Shown: positions 18,909-27,893 of the stretch, piece by piece
Layout: the number at the start of each line of letters is the position of its first letter
Position numbering within the stretch: position 1 is the stretch's first letter
Source of the DNA: Pseudoalteromonas aliena SW19
GTDB lineage: Bacteria > Pseudomonadota > Gammaproteobacteria > Enterobacterales > Alteromonadaceae
Length of the DNA: 64,000 nt
Reading direction: 5' to 3'
Assembly (NCBI RefSeq): GCF_014905615.1
Contig: NZ_AQGU01000025.1
Span: 620,001 to 684,000 of the forward strand
Notes under the pieces: generated by a model
The model's input: only the letters and a program-made list of their open reading frames with translations
What the model was told of the DNA's origin: nothing
Databases searched by the model: none
Translations under genes and position numbers: made by a program

Positions 18909-19430
18909 TCAAAAGAATGATGCTAAAATAAAAGCAATGCTAGAGAAACCAAAAAGCCATGTATAAATTAGCTGTGCAACGGTAAACATAATAGGGTCTT
19001 CAGCAATATCTAAGTTGTCGTTTCCTCCATAAGTCCAGCCACTGTTAAATGAGTGAAATAGTAGCCCGCCTGACATGCTCATTAATAGCAAAGAAACAAA
19101 CACATCAGAGCCATCGAGTGTATTGGGATCTATGGAAAATCCTACAGGAAAGCCAAAAATTAGGCCAAATAAGAACAAACCAAGGATACGCTCTGCTGTG
19201 CAGGTGGTTTTTAAAACAACTTGTTTTGCCGCTATCGCAGATTTAGCCTCACTTTTAAGCGTATTTATTTCAGTTTCTCTACGAGAAAACTCAATCATTA
19301 GCGCATTAAAATTCTCTGCGTATTTTACTTTATCAATACTCTTTTTTGCTTCGAGTAGTTCATCTAATGAATACTTTGAATAATCGACTTTGATACAATA
19401 TTTCCTTATAAAGCTGAATAACTTCGGCAA
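18909..19430 (-). CDS. Small membrane protein of unknown function
   Basis: I do not recognise a named family. The 173-residue frame starts with TTG at 19430; there is no ATG for 45 codons, and the SKYSLDELLEAKKSIDKVKYAENF helix before that ATG looks real. The N-terminal third (to about residue 75) is charged and helical, probably cytoplasmic. Hydrophobic segments follow near residues 82-100, 110-125 and 150-172. Neighbours are unrelated and no operon is visible. The overlapping plus-strand open frames here are less protein-like. Confidence 0.6.
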   Translation of the reverse strand: MPKLFSFIRKYCIKVDYSKYSLDELLEAKKSIDKVKYAENFNALMIEFSRRETEINTLKSEAKSAIAAKQVVLKTTCTAERILGLFLFGLIFGFPVGFSIDPNTLDGSDVFVSLLLMSMSGGLLFHSFNSGWTYGGNDNLDIAEDPIMFTVAQLIYTWLFGFSSIAFILASFF

Positions 19431-19523
19431 ATCCAGTTATCCAAGAGTTTCCCTACTAAATTAGTTAATTATTTTACAGTACACTTTTTTCATTTGTAAA
19501 TGTATGTGTATTTTAATAGTTCA

Positions 19524-19787
19524 CTAAGTGAGCTCTTCAAGCTCGGTAATAAGCGCTAGAGCTTGTGCATTTGTTGACCCGCACACATCAAGCGTGGCGC
19601 TAAAATCACTACATACTTTTGGGCGACTTTCATCACCAAATAACTTACATAAATTACGTTCATCTAGCTGAATGCAACGTTCTCCGGCTTTTTTGCCATT
19701 TGGCATACCTGGAATTGGCGAACTAATACTGGGTGCAATACAACATGCACCACAGCCTAGTCTACACTCCATCGATTCAGTTTTCAT
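19524..19787 (-). CDS. YkgJ-type cysteine cluster protein
   Basis: This 87-residue protein has the pattern CRLGCGACC (C-x3-C-x2-C-C) at the N-terminus, further cysteines in GERCIQ, RNLCKLF and PKVCSDF, and one near the C-terminus, typical of the YkgJ/YcgN zinc- or iron-binding family. The function of the family is unresolved. It sits alone, divergent from the RND efflux operon, with 168 bases between its start and the chosen start of that operon. Confidence 0.82.
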   Translation of the reverse strand: MKTESMECRLGCGACCIAPSISSPIPGMPNGKKAGERCIQLDERNLCKLFGDESRPKVCSDFSATLDVCGSTNAQALALITELEELT

Positions 19788-19955
19788 AATATCCTCTGTA
19801 TAAAAAGTAACGTCTTTAATTCTTTTTCAGGAACCTAATTAGTCACACGCTTAGTTGTAATGTACATATGTAATGCTTTGTTACATCTTAAAACAGCTTG
19901 TAAACACTTTATTGCGTATTATTACTGTGTCACCACCAATAATGAGGAATGCCTT

Positions 19956-21134
19956 GTGGCTACTAAAAAACAAATAATACTCCCAATTGCAGTTTTAGCA
20001 GGTGGCATAGCATTAGCTATCGCTTTTATGGCTATGAAAAAGCCACCGGAAGAAAAGCCTGAGCAAGACATTCGCCCTTTAGTGGCAACCCAAAGCATAC
20101 TATTAGATTCTATCACGCTCGATGTTAAATCGTACGGCATAGTAAAACCAAAAGACCGTACCGAGTTAATAGCGCAAGTAAGCGGGCAAGTTATTTCGGT
20201 ATCAGATCAATTTGTCGAAGGTGCGTTTGTAAAGCAAGGCGATATTTTAGCACGAATTGATGCAAATGATTACGAGGCAGACTTTATTGAAGCGCAAGCG
20301 GGTTTAGCGCAAGCAAGTTCGGCACTTGAAATAGAGCGTGCGCAAGCGCATGTAGCAAAAGCAGAATGGGAACGTATTAAGTCAGATTCAAGCGAAGCTA
20401 TTGCCTCAGAGCTTTATTTACGTAAACCGCAATTAGCTGAAAAACTAGCACGCTACCGCTCAGCTCAAGCCAGTGTAAAACGCGCTAGTCGTAATCTTGA
20501 ACGTACTTATATTAAGGCCCCATACGATGCGATTATTAACGAGCGCACGATTAGCTTGGGCTCAGTAGTTAATCCAGGTAATAGTTTTGGCGCATTAAGT
20601 GCGACATCTGTTGCAGAGGTTCGTCTACCGGTTGCCGACCAAGAACTGCAATATTTAGAAAATGGTGGCGTCGGTTCAAACGTTACATTTAATGCAGAAT
20701 ACGCGGGCAAACAAACAATGTGGCAAGCCAAAGTAATTCGCACCGAAGGTGTGGTTGATCAAAAAAGCCGCATGAGCTACCTAGTAGCACAACTTGCCAC
20801 ACCGTATGGCGATAAAACACGCCCTCTTCGTTTTGGTTCATACATTAATGCGACAATTGAAGGCCGCCCACTTGATAACGCAATTGTTGTTGCGCACCAT
20901 TTAGTTAAAGATAATAAAATTGTAATTTTAAATGACGATTTAACATTGTCCTTTAAAACCCTAAATATTATACGCGAACAAAACGGCATGATTATCGCCA
21001 GCCAAGGGTTAAAAAATGGCGAGCAAATTGTCACCTCAGCGCTTGAATATCCAACCGAAGGTATGACTGTAAAAATTGAAGACGTAGCACCTAATAACAG
21101 TGATATTACTCAACTTGCACTTAAGGAGGAGTAA
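19956..21134 (+). CDS. RND efflux periplasmic adaptor (membrane fusion protein)
   Basis: This adaptor links an RND pump to an outer-membrane channel. I place the start at GTG 19956, eight bases after GAGG; an in-frame upstream ATG at 19860 would add 32 cysteine-rich residues of unlikely sequence. The protein then opens with a membrane anchor (QIILPIAVLAGGIALAIAFMA). It continues with a lipoyl half-motif (VSGQVISVSDQFVEGAFVKQGDILARID), a helical hairpin (residues about 95-170) and the second lipoyl half (YIKAPYDAIINERTI). The pump gene starts two bases after the stop, so the pair is an operon; no TolC gene is linked. Confidence 0.88.
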   Translation: MATKKQIILPIAVLAGGIALAIAFMAMKKPPEEKPEQDIRPLVATQSILLDSITLDVKSYGIVKPKDRTELIAQVSGQVISVSDQFVEGAFVKQGDILARIDANDYEADFIEAQAGLAQASSALEIERAQAHVAKAEWERIKSDSSEAIASELYLRKPQLAEKLARYRSAQASVKRASRNLERTYIKAPYDAIINERTISLGSVVNPGNSFGALSATSVAEVRLPVADQELQYLENGGVGSNVTFNAEYAGKQTMWQAKVIRTEGVVDQKSRMSYLVAQLATPYGDKTRPLRFGSYINATIEGRPLDNAIVVAHHLVKDNKIVILNDDLTLSFKTLNIIREQNGMIIASQGLKNGEQIVTSALEYPTEGMTVKIEDVAPNNSDITQLALKEE

Positions 21135-21136
21135 CC

Positions 21137-24100
21137 ATGAACACTCGTGAAACAGGGCTAATAGCATGGTTTGCCCGTAATCCCGTTGCAGCTAACCTAT
21201 TAATGATATTTATATTAGTGGGTGGTCTTTTAATGGCAATGACCATTCGCAAACAAATGTTCCCACAGTTTGAAAGTAACTGGATAAGCGTACAAGCGGT
21301 TTATCCGGGTGCTGCCCCGCAAGAGGTTGAAGAAGGAATAACGATAAAAGTTGAGGAAAATCTTGAAGGTCTTGAAGGTATTAAACGCCTCATTACCTAT
21401 TCTAACCGAGGTTTTTCGCAAGCCTGGATTGAAATAGAAGAACAATATAATCCACAAGAAGTACTTGATGAAATTAAAGTACAGGTTGATTCAATAAACA
21501 CCTTTCCTGCGGGAATGGAGCGTCCTGTTGTACGTCGTGATAAGTTTGAGCAAGAGGTAATGATACTCGCGCTTTACGGCGACATGAGTAACTACCAGCT
21601 CAAAGAGCTTGGCAACGATATAAAAGATGAACTCCAAGCCCTACCCCACGTTAACCTTGTTAATTTTAATGGCGGCTTAGAATACGAAATTGGTATAGAA
21701 GTCAGCCCCGATAAACTACGCGAATATGGCTTAACATTTAGAGATATTGCAGGCGCTGTGCAAAGCTTTTCAGCCAATATGTCGGCGGGGCAAATACGCT
21801 CTGAAAACGGTTATATTTCGATGCGTGTTGAAAAACAAGCCTACCGTGGCTTTGAGTTTGAAAAGCTGCCGCTTATTACCCTTGCTGATGGCGCACAAAT
21901 TTATTTAGGCGATGTTGCTATCATTAATGATGGCTTTGAAGAAGGCCTACAGTATTCTAAATATAATGGTAAAAATTCACTCTCATTTGAAGTAAATGCA
22001 TCAAAAGATCAAGACATTACCGATGTAGCAAAAGTCCTTAAAAGCTACATGGCAACTAAAGAGCCACTTTTACCAGCAGGCGTTAAGCTCTCCCCTATTG
22101 TTGATTTAACTTACTACCTTGAAGGTCGACTCGATATGATGGTCGATAACATGATTTGGGGTGGCTTGTTAGTAATGATAGTGCTGGCACTATTTTTACC
22201 GCTACGCTTGGCATTTTGGGTCATGATGGGTTTACCGGTGTCTTTTCTGGGTGCCTTTTTGTTTATGCCCATTGGCTTTTTAGATGTAACAATAAATCTA
22301 GCCTCGCTATTTGCCTTTATACTTGTACTCGGGATTGTTGTTGATGATGCTATTGTTGTCGGAGAATCTGCCAGTGCCGAAATAGAAAAATACGGCCATA
22401 CACTTGATAACGTAGTTCGCGGCGTAAAACGTGTTGCCATGCCAGCAACCTTTGGTGTATTAACGACCATTGCTGCATTTTTACCACAAACACTCGCAAC
22501 CGGCCCTGGCGCTGCTTTTTCTAAAGCAATTGGTGGCGTGATTATTTTATGTTTGATTTTTTCACTCATCGAATCAAAACTAATTTTACCTGCCCATATT
22601 GCAGCAATGAACCCGCGTAAACCAAACCCTAAAAACCTATTACATCGCTTACGCATGGTTATTGATAGTGGTTTAAAAGGCTTTGTGGATAACTATTACC
22701 TTCCTTTTGTTAGTCGCTGTATTCACTACCGCTATACCGTAATAGTTGGCTTTATGTGTTTGCTTATTGTAAGTGCAGGTATGTTTGCAGGTGGTTTAGT
22801 TAAGTTTGTACCCAACCCTAAAATACCGCACGACTTTCCACGTATTGATATTGAAATGAACCTTGCTTCATCTGAGCAAGCAACGCTTGAAACAGCGCGT
22901 AAAATAGAAAGCGTGTTATTAAAGGTCGATCAGCAACTACAAGAGCAATACGGTAAACCGATGATCCGCGATTTATCGGTAAGCTTACGTGGCCGTACTC
23001 AAGCGAATATTATGGCTATTTTAGTAGAGCCTGATTTACGCCCTATTGACACCTTTGCTCTAAGTGCATTATGGCGCGAGCAAATGCCCGCTCTACCTGG
23101 TATTAAAACCATGACCATTCAAGACAGCATAATGAATGGCGGTCGAGATGATGGCGATGTTAGCTTTAAACTTGAAGGCAAAAATGCTGACGAACTAAAA
23201 GAAGTAGCCGGTAAATTAAAAGCTAAATTACAAACAATGGAAGGTGTTGGCGACGTAAACGACTCAATGCAAAGTGCTACCGATGAAGTACAGCTTGATT
23301 TAAAACCACTGGCTTACAGTATGGGTTTAACGCTTGCTGATGTAGCATCGCAAGTAAGCTTTAGTTACTACGGCTTAGAAGCGCAGCGAATATTGCGTGA
23401 AGGCGAAGAAATTAAAGTCATGATCCGCTACCCAGAAGACGAACGTAACTCAATTAGCGACATAGCAAGTGTGCGTATTATTACGCCTTCTGGCGCTGAA
23501 GTACCACTGAGTGAAGTAGCCGAAGTTAAACTAGTTGACGGTGTAAACCGTATTCGCCGCGAAAACTCTAAACGTACTGTAAACGTATGGGCTGCGGTAA
23601 ATACCGACCAAGCCGAACCATTTGCTATTGCAGAAGAAATTCGTGATGAATACTTACCAACACTACTTAAGAGCTACCCTGGCGTGACAAGTGATGTAGC
23701 TGGGCGCATTCAAGAAGAGATGGATAGTGCTTCAGAGCAGCTTCGTGACTTTGGTATATCAATGATGATTATATTTGCCTTGTTAGCGATTCCACTTCGC
23801 TCTTACTCGCAGCCACTTATTATAATGTCGGTTATTCCGTTTGGTGTAGTGGGCGCGATGTTTGGGCATATGATTTTAGGTATGACCATGAGCAGCTTAT
23901 CTATGTTTGGCATTATTGCTGTAGCGGGTGTGGTCGTAAATGACTCCCTCGTTATGGTTGATTTTGTAAACAAAGCCCGCGCTGAAGGTGTTGCGATTAA
24001 AGATGCAGTAGTACAAGCCGGTGCTCGTCGCTTTAGAGCGATATTACTCACCTCAATCACAACCTTTATTGGTGTAATGCCGATTATTTTTGAAACGAGT

Positions 24101-24286
24101 TTACAAGCTAAAATTGTTATCCCAATGGCTGTATCACTTGCTTTTGGTGTGCTATTTGCCACAGTAATTACACTGATACTTATACCGTGTCAGTACGTTG
24201 CACTAGAAGATGCTAAGCGATTAGTACGTAAAATGCGTGGCAAGCCACCACACGTAGATGCCCAACCAGCGCCTATTGAAAGTTAA
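21137..24286 (+). CDS. RND efflux pump, permease subunit
   Basis: This 1049-residue inner-membrane proton antiporter of the hydrophobe/amphiphile efflux type expels drugs or metabolites. It has a first membrane helix after WFARNPVAANLLMIFILV, a first periplasmic loop of about 300 residues, and a central bundle with VLGIVVDDAIVVGE near residue 400 (proton-relay aspartates). A second loop and a C-terminal bundle with VAGVVVNDSLVMVDF near 930 follow. The sequence is closer to the poorly characterised RND group common in marine gammaproteobacteria than to AcrB, and the substrate is unknown. A strong terminator follows. Confidence 0.92.
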   Translation: MNTRETGLIAWFARNPVAANLLMIFILVGGLLMAMTIRKQMFPQFESNWISVQAVYPGAAPQEVEEGITIKVEENLEGLEGIKRLITYSNRGFSQAWIEIEEQYNPQEVLDEIKVQVDSINTFPAGMERPVVRRDKFEQEVMILALYGDMSNYQLKELGNDIKDELQALPHVNLVNFNGGLEYEIGIEVSPDKLREYGLTFRDIAGAVQSFSANMSAGQIRSENGYISMRVEKQAYRGFEFEKLPLITLADGAQIYLGDVAIINDGFEEGLQYSKYNGKNSLSFEVNASKDQDITDVAKVLKSYMATKEPLLPAGVKLSPIVDLTYYLEGRLDMMVDNMIWGGLLVMIVLALFLPLRLAFWVMMGLPVSFLGAFLFMPIGFLDVTINLASLFAFILVLGIVVDDAIVVGESASAEIEKYGHTLDNVVRGVKRVAMPATFGVLTTIAAFLPQTLATGPGAAFSKAIGGVIILCLIFSLIESKLILPAHIAAMNPRKPNPKNLLHRLRMVIDSGLKGFVDNYYLPFVSRCIHYRYTVIVGFMCLLIVSAGMFAGGLVKFVPNPKIPHDFPRIDIEMNLASSEQATLETARKIESVLLKVDQQLQEQYGKPMIRDLSVSLRGRTQANIMAILVEPDLRPIDTFALSALWREQMPALPGIKTMTIQDSIMNGGRDDGDVSFKLEGKNADELKEVAGKLKAKLQTMEGVGDVNDSMQSATDEVQLDLKPLAYSMGLTLADVASQVSFSYYGLEAQRILREGEEIKVMIRYPEDERNSISDIASVRIITPSGAEVPLSEVAEVKLVDGVNRIRRENSKRTVNVWAAVNTDQAEPFAIAEEIRDEYLPTLLKSYPGVTSDVAGRIQEEMDSASEQLRDFGISMMIIFALLAIPLRSYSQPLIIMSVIPFGVVGAMFGHMILGMTMSSLSMFGIIAVAGVVVNDSLVMVDFVNKARAEGVAIKDAVVQAGARRFRAILLTSITTFIGVMPIIFETSLQAKIVIPMAVSLAFGVLFATVITLILIPCQYVALEDAKRLVRKMRGKPPHVDAQPAPIES

Positions 24287-24305
24287 GTAAAGTAAAATCC
24301 CAACC

Positions 24306-24340
24306 AAAAAAGCTCAGCATACTATATGCTGAGCTTTTTA
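24306..24340 (+). terminator. Intrinsic terminator of the RND operon
   Basis: A near-perfect stem AAAAAGCTCAGCATA / TATGCTGAGCTTTTT with a 3-base loop and T-rich tail starts about 20 bases after the pump stop codon. Confidence 0.85.
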
Positions 24341-24344
24341 TTTT

Positions 24345-24375
24345 TAGGGCGCGTTGATCTTTGGTGGTTGGATTT
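24345..24375. repeat. End fragment of the TAGGGCG-type MITE
   Basis: TAGGGCGCGTTGATCTTTGG followed by TGGTTGGATTT matches one terminal inverted repeat and adjoining bases of the MITE at 26538. The rest of the element is missing; the cupin gene stop follows at once. Confidence 0.65.
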
Positions 24376-24376
24376 A

Positions 24377-24721
24377 TCACTTGCAAAGTATTTTATCTCC
24401 ATGACTTGGAGGCGTGGACGTTACTATAAAGACTAAGTCTTCATTTTGTTGATTACTAAGCGTGTGTTTTTTGGTAGCGGGGATATGAAGTCCTTGGTGC
24501 GTATGTAGCTTATGTATAACACCTTCACATTCTATTGTTGCAATGCCACTGAGAATATAAAAAAATTGCTCTGCATAGCGATGAAAATGCCTTACTTCAC
24601 TCTCCCCCCTTGGTACACGTTCTTGAATCACACTTAAAGAAGCCGATTTAACTAGATGCCAACCATCACAATTATTACCCCATCTGTAGTGAGTTGTGCT
24701 GTTAGCACTTACTTTATCCAT
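24377..24721 (-). CDS. Cupin-domain protein
   Basis: A small single-cupin protein of about 114 residues. The cupin motif 1 is RGESEVRHFHRYAEQFFYILSG (two metal-binding histidines and a glutamate), and motif 2 is HQGLHIPATKKHTLSN. I prefer the ATG at 24721, preceded by GGAGAT at good spacing, over the ATG at 24736. It follows the LysR gene on the same strand with almost no gap, so the two are probably co-transcribed. Cupins of this size are enzymes or sensors of small molecules; the ligand is unknown. Confidence 0.82.
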   Translation of the reverse strand: MDKVSANSTTHYRWGNNCDGWHLVKSASLSVIQERVPRGESEVRHFHRYAEQFFYILSGIATIECEGVIHKLHTHQGLHIPATKKHTLSNQQNEDLVFIVTSTPPSHGDKILCK

Positions 24722-24736
24722 TTTATCTCCATACAT

Positions 24737-25672
24737 TTAGTTTAAAACACACTTATCAATAATGCCTTTATTGACCAACTGCTTTAAAATAGCTTGGGAT
24801 TTTGCTCTGCAAGCATCACGTAGTAAGCGCACCGCAGGGGTTATTGACTGCCTACTTGGGCAAATAAGCCAGAGTTCACCATCAATATGTTGGTATTTTG
24901 GCATCACAGTAATCACCCTATCATTGAGTAAATCATCGGCTATATCAAGTGCCGACTTTACAGCCAAACCTTTACCTGCAACGCACCAGCGCCTAACTAA
25001 ATCACCATCGTTTGAAGCGCGCCTGCCATCCATTTTAACTTTATATTTTGCCTCACCATCGGTGAACTCCCACGTATTATTTATAATGTCCTGCAACTGA
25101 TAAAACAAACCTTGATGCGACGCTAAATCGTCAGGATGCACGGGAGTTCCGTTTTGTAAGAGATATTCGTCAGTTGCACATAATAAGCGCGGTACGTTAC
25201 AAATTTTAAAACCATAAATACTTGCATCATTAGGCGAGCCATAACGAATCGCAATATCAACTGAATCTCGATAAAAGTCGATATTACTATCACTTATATG
25301 TGTTCTTAAACTTAACTTTGGGTAATTGTCCATGAGTTCATCAATCCATGGGATCACTAAATTTCGCCCCAAATCAGATGAAAGCGCAACACGCAACTCC
25401 CCTTCAATTTCGTCGTGTTCACCTTTTAGATTTTGCTTTGCAAGCTCAAGTACTGCTAAAGCCTGTTCACATTGTGGAATGTAGCGCTCCCCTGCAGCCG
25501 ATAACCTTAAATGACGGGTAGTACGAACAAACAATTCGCTACCAAGCGCCGATTCTACACGTTTAATAGCAGCGCTTGCTGTGGCTGTACGCATATCTAA
25601 CTTAGCAGCTGCGAGCGTAATACTTCTAAACTCAGCGACTTTTAAAATAAGTTTTAAATCTTCTACGTTCAT
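24737..25672 (-). CDS. LysR-family transcriptional regulator
   Basis: This 311-residue regulator has the typical N-terminal winged helix-turn-helix (LKLILKVAEFRSITLAAAKLDMRTATASAAIKRVESALGSELF, residues about 5-50), a linker helix, and a periplasmic-binding-like effector domain (from about residue 90). It diverges from the nitroreductase gene across 178 bases, the classic arrangement for a LysR protein controlling its neighbour, and it probably shares a transcript with the cupin gene downstream. The effector is unknown. Confidence 0.92.
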   Translation of the reverse strand: MNVEDLKLILKVAEFRSITLAAAKLDMRTATASAAIKRVESALGSELFVRTTRHLRLSAAGERYIPQCEQALAVLELAKQNLKGEHDEIEGELRVALSSDLGRNLVIPWIDELMDNYPKLSLRTHISDSNIDFYRDSVDIAIRYGSPNDASIYGFKICNVPRLLCATDEYLLQNGTPVHPDDLASHQGLFYQLQDIINNTWEFTDGEAKYKVKMDGRRASNDGDLVRRWCVAGKGLAVKSALDIADDLLNDRVITVMPKYQHIDGELWLICPSRQSITPAVRLLRDACRAKSQAILKQLVNKGIIDKCVLN

Positions 25673-25850
25673 ATTATCTATTTATATTTGATAATGATTC
25701 AATAATTATGCTATTTATTAAATGCAAAGCAAGCGCTATTATCGCAGCCATATGCAACACTGTTGTTTAAAACTGATTGGTCACTATTGAATCTTTTGAA
25801 TTTGCACCAATTTACAATAATTCGCTCAACCTTATTTATTTGGAAAAATA

Positions 25851-26504
25851 ATGACTCACCCAATTATTAGTGATTTAGAAAAACGTTACACGACTAAACG
25901 TTATACAACTAAGCGTATTGTTCAAGATGACCTAGACGTAGTTTTTGAAGCTATGCGTCTTTCACCTTCATCTATTAACTCGCAACCTTGGAAATTTATT
26001 GTTATTGAGTCTGACGAAGCTAAAGAACGTATGCATAATACCTTTGCTAATAAATTTCAATTTAATCAGCCTCATATTAAAACAGCGTCGCACGTTATTT
26101 TATTTGCTTACAACCCTAAATATACACGCGAAGATTACGCACAAGTCATTGATGCCGACATTAAAAATGGTCGTACAAAAGTAGAAAACCGCGAACAATC
26201 ATTTGGCGCATTTGCCTTTGTAGATATGAATACCGATGAGCAAGGTAATAACGCAACATGGACTAAAGCGCAAACTTACATTGCGCTAGGTAACACCATG
26301 CATGCAGCAGCACGTTTAGGCATTGATTCAACCCCAATGGAAGGCGTAGACGCTGAACTTATTGGTGAAATCTTTGAAAAAGAGCTAGATGGTTATATTT
26401 GTGATGTAGCTTTAGTGCTTGGCTACCATGATGACTCTGAGGATTATAATGCTAAGTTACCTAAATCTCGCTTGGCTAAAGAGCAAGTTATTCAGGTTTT
26501 ATAA
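25851..26504 (+). CDS. Nitroreductase family protein (NfsB-like)
   Basis: This 217-residue FMN-dependent NAD(P)H oxidoreductase can reduce nitro compounds and quinones. FMN-binding residues are expected in RLSPSSINSQPWKFIVIE (residues about 39-56) and in the C-terminal KSRLAKEQV. GNTMHAAARLGIDSTPMEG near 150 is also typical. The N-terminus carries a perfect duplication of five residues (RYTTKRYTTKR) from a 15-base direct repeat, just before the core fold. Regulation by the divergent LysR gene is likely. Confidence 0.9.
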   Translation: MTHPIISDLEKRYTTKRYTTKRIVQDDLDVVFEAMRLSPSSINSQPWKFIVIESDEAKERMHNTFANKFQFNQPHIKTASHVILFAYNPKYTREDYAQVIDADIKNGRTKVENREQSFGAFAFVDMNTDEQGNNATWTKAQTYIALGNTMHAAARLGIDSTPMEGVDAELIGEIFEKELDGYICDVALVLGYHDDSEDYNAKLPKSRLAKEQVIQVL

Positions 26505-26537
26505 GTAATACTTTATACACTTAAATGATAACAATAT

Positions 26538-26805
26538 TAGGGCGTGTTGATCTTTATGGATTGAAATTTGTTCAATATAGGGTCGATTTAATCGCGGCGT
26601 GAGGTTTGTAACCTAGCGGGCTAAGTCAAAACCGAGCAACAAAGAGTTAATCGTCCCTAGAAAGAACCCAAAGGGCAGCGCATGTTTGGCATTTATGCTG
26701 CGTTATCGCCTATTTATGGGGAATAACCACACTACATAAACTCTGCCTTGCCTAAATACCAAACAATCTGCTGCAAATTCAACCACCAAAGATCAACACG
26801 CCCTA
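26538..26805. mobile_element. MITE with TAGGGCGTGTTGATCTTT ends, 268 bp (short form)
   Basis: The element starts TAGGGCGTGTTGATCTTT and ends with its exact inverse, an 18-base perfect terminal repeat. Inside there is a second inverted pair around AGGGACGATTAA. It has no coding capacity. Relatives lie at 41942-42080, 46962-47270 and 54537-54804, with end fragments at 24345 and 47847. It is inserted between the nitroreductase gene and a terminator. The helper transposase is not in the window as far as I can tell. Confidence 0.88.
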
Positions 26806-26838
26806 AAAAACCACTTATTTAAATAAGTGGTTTTTTTG
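26806..26838. terminator. Bidirectional terminator between the nitroreductase gene and ribB
   Basis: A fully symmetric AAAACCACTTATTT / AAATAAGTGGTTTT hairpin flanked by A and T runs, adjacent to the right end of the MITE. It can end ribB transcripts on the minus strand. Confidence 0.82.
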
Positions 26839-26850
26839 CTTTGAAGTGCT

Positions 26851-27507
26851 TTAACTTACTTTGCGCTCTGCAGCTTGAATGTATTGCACTAAATCTTCAA
26901 TAGAAACCACAGTCATATTATGTTTATTAGCATAATCACTTACCTCAGGTAAGCGCGCCATTGAACCATCTGGGTTGGTTAGTTCGCAAATTACGCCAAA
27001 TGGTTTTAAGCCAGCAAGTTGCATTAAATCAACTGATGCTTCGGTATGACCACGACGCACTAATACGCCGCCCGTTTGTGCTTTTAAACCAAATACATGC
27101 CCAGGGCGCGATAAATCACTTGGTTTTGCGTTATCGGCTGTCGCTGCTTTTATAGTCGTTACTCTATCAGCAGCAGACACGCCTGTTGTAACGCCATGTT
27201 TAGCTTCAATAGTGACTGTATAAGCGGTATTATTTTGACTGGTGTTGTTGGTTACCATTTGCGGTAAGTCGAGCTGTTTAATACGCTCATCTCCCATACA
27301 TAAGCACACAATACCGCTGCCTTCGAGGATCATTTCAGCCATTTGAGGGGTCGTTAAATGCTCAGCTGAAAATACAAAGTCACCTTCATTTTCACGGTTT
27401 TCGTCATCAACAACAAGTACGCCTTGCCCTTGCTGTAGTGCAAAAATTGCGTTTTGTACACGGATACGGCTTTCGCCGAATTGAGTTAGTAGAGACTGAA
27501 TCATCAT
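26851..27507 (-). CDS. ribB: 3,4-dihydroxy-2-butanone 4-phosphate synthase
   Basis: RibB converts ribulose 5-phosphate to 3,4-dihydroxy-2-butanone 4-phosphate for riboflavin synthesis. From the ATG at 27507 (GGA five bases before) the protein is 218 residues, like E. coli RibB (217); a longer frame from a TTG at 27567 is not supported. Active-site blocks are [13 protein letters not shown] (residues about 36-48), [14 protein letters not shown], and [40 protein letters not shown] is the characteristic C-terminal segment. There is no GTP cyclohydrolase II fusion. The FMN riboswitch upstream implies repression by FMN. Confidence 0.95.
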   Translation of the reverse strand: MMIQSLLTQFGESRIRVQNAIFALQQGQGVLVVDDENRENEGDFVFSAEHLTTPQMAEMILEGSGIVCLCMGDERIKQLDLPQMVTNNTSQNNTAYTVTIEAKHGVTTGVSAADRVTTIKAATADNAKPSDLSRPGHVFGLKAQTGGVLVRRGHTEASVDLMQLAGLKPFGVICELTNPDGSMARLPEVSDYANKHNMTVVSIEDLVQYIQAAERKVS

Positions 27508-27651
27508 TATATTCCAAATAAAAAATAATAGATTCAGGACACTGAAAGGCATGGCAAAGCCATACAAATAAAATTGTATGAATTACACCAAAACAGCATT
27601 AAAAGTGCTCACCAAAAAGCTACGTTTTGGTGTACATAAATAAGCTATATT

Positions 27652-27810
27652 CTCTTTCATCCGGACTCTAACCGTCGGCTCTGGCATCTCACCAGATCTG
27701 CTTGACCTTTACTTAACCTAAAAATAAGTTAAATAAAGCGCTCGCGGGCTCGTCTGAGTTACAAGTAACATTAAACATACCGCCGGTGGGGAATTTCACC
27801 CCGCCCTGAG
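27652..27810 (-). ncRNA. FMN riboswitch (RFN element)
   Basis: On the minus strand the conserved RFN blocks appear in order: GGGCGGGGTGAAATTCCCC, ACCGGCGGTA, GAGCCCGCGAGCG, GCAGATCTGGTGAGA, TGCCAGAGCCGACGG and AGAGTCCGGATGAAAGAGA. It lies about 145 bases before the ribB start. Downstream, GTTTTGGTGT-type segments can form alternative helices (27585-27594, 27611-27617, 27624-27633), a plausible expression platform. Confidence 0.96.
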
Positions 27811-27893
27811 AATTTACAGTAAGTATTAGCACTTACTGCAGGCACATTATACGCCTGTATTTATTTGTTTTTCAAAACTAAATGCGATAAAAA

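Noticed and set aside
19049..19383. Plus-strand open frames opposite the small membrane protein
   Set aside because: The minus-strand frame has helical and membrane segments of real-protein type, whereas these lack any.
22114..22656. 180-codon minus-strand open frame inside the RND pump gene
   Set aside because: It is a shadow of the pump coding sequence, low in complexity and lacking a ribosome binding site.
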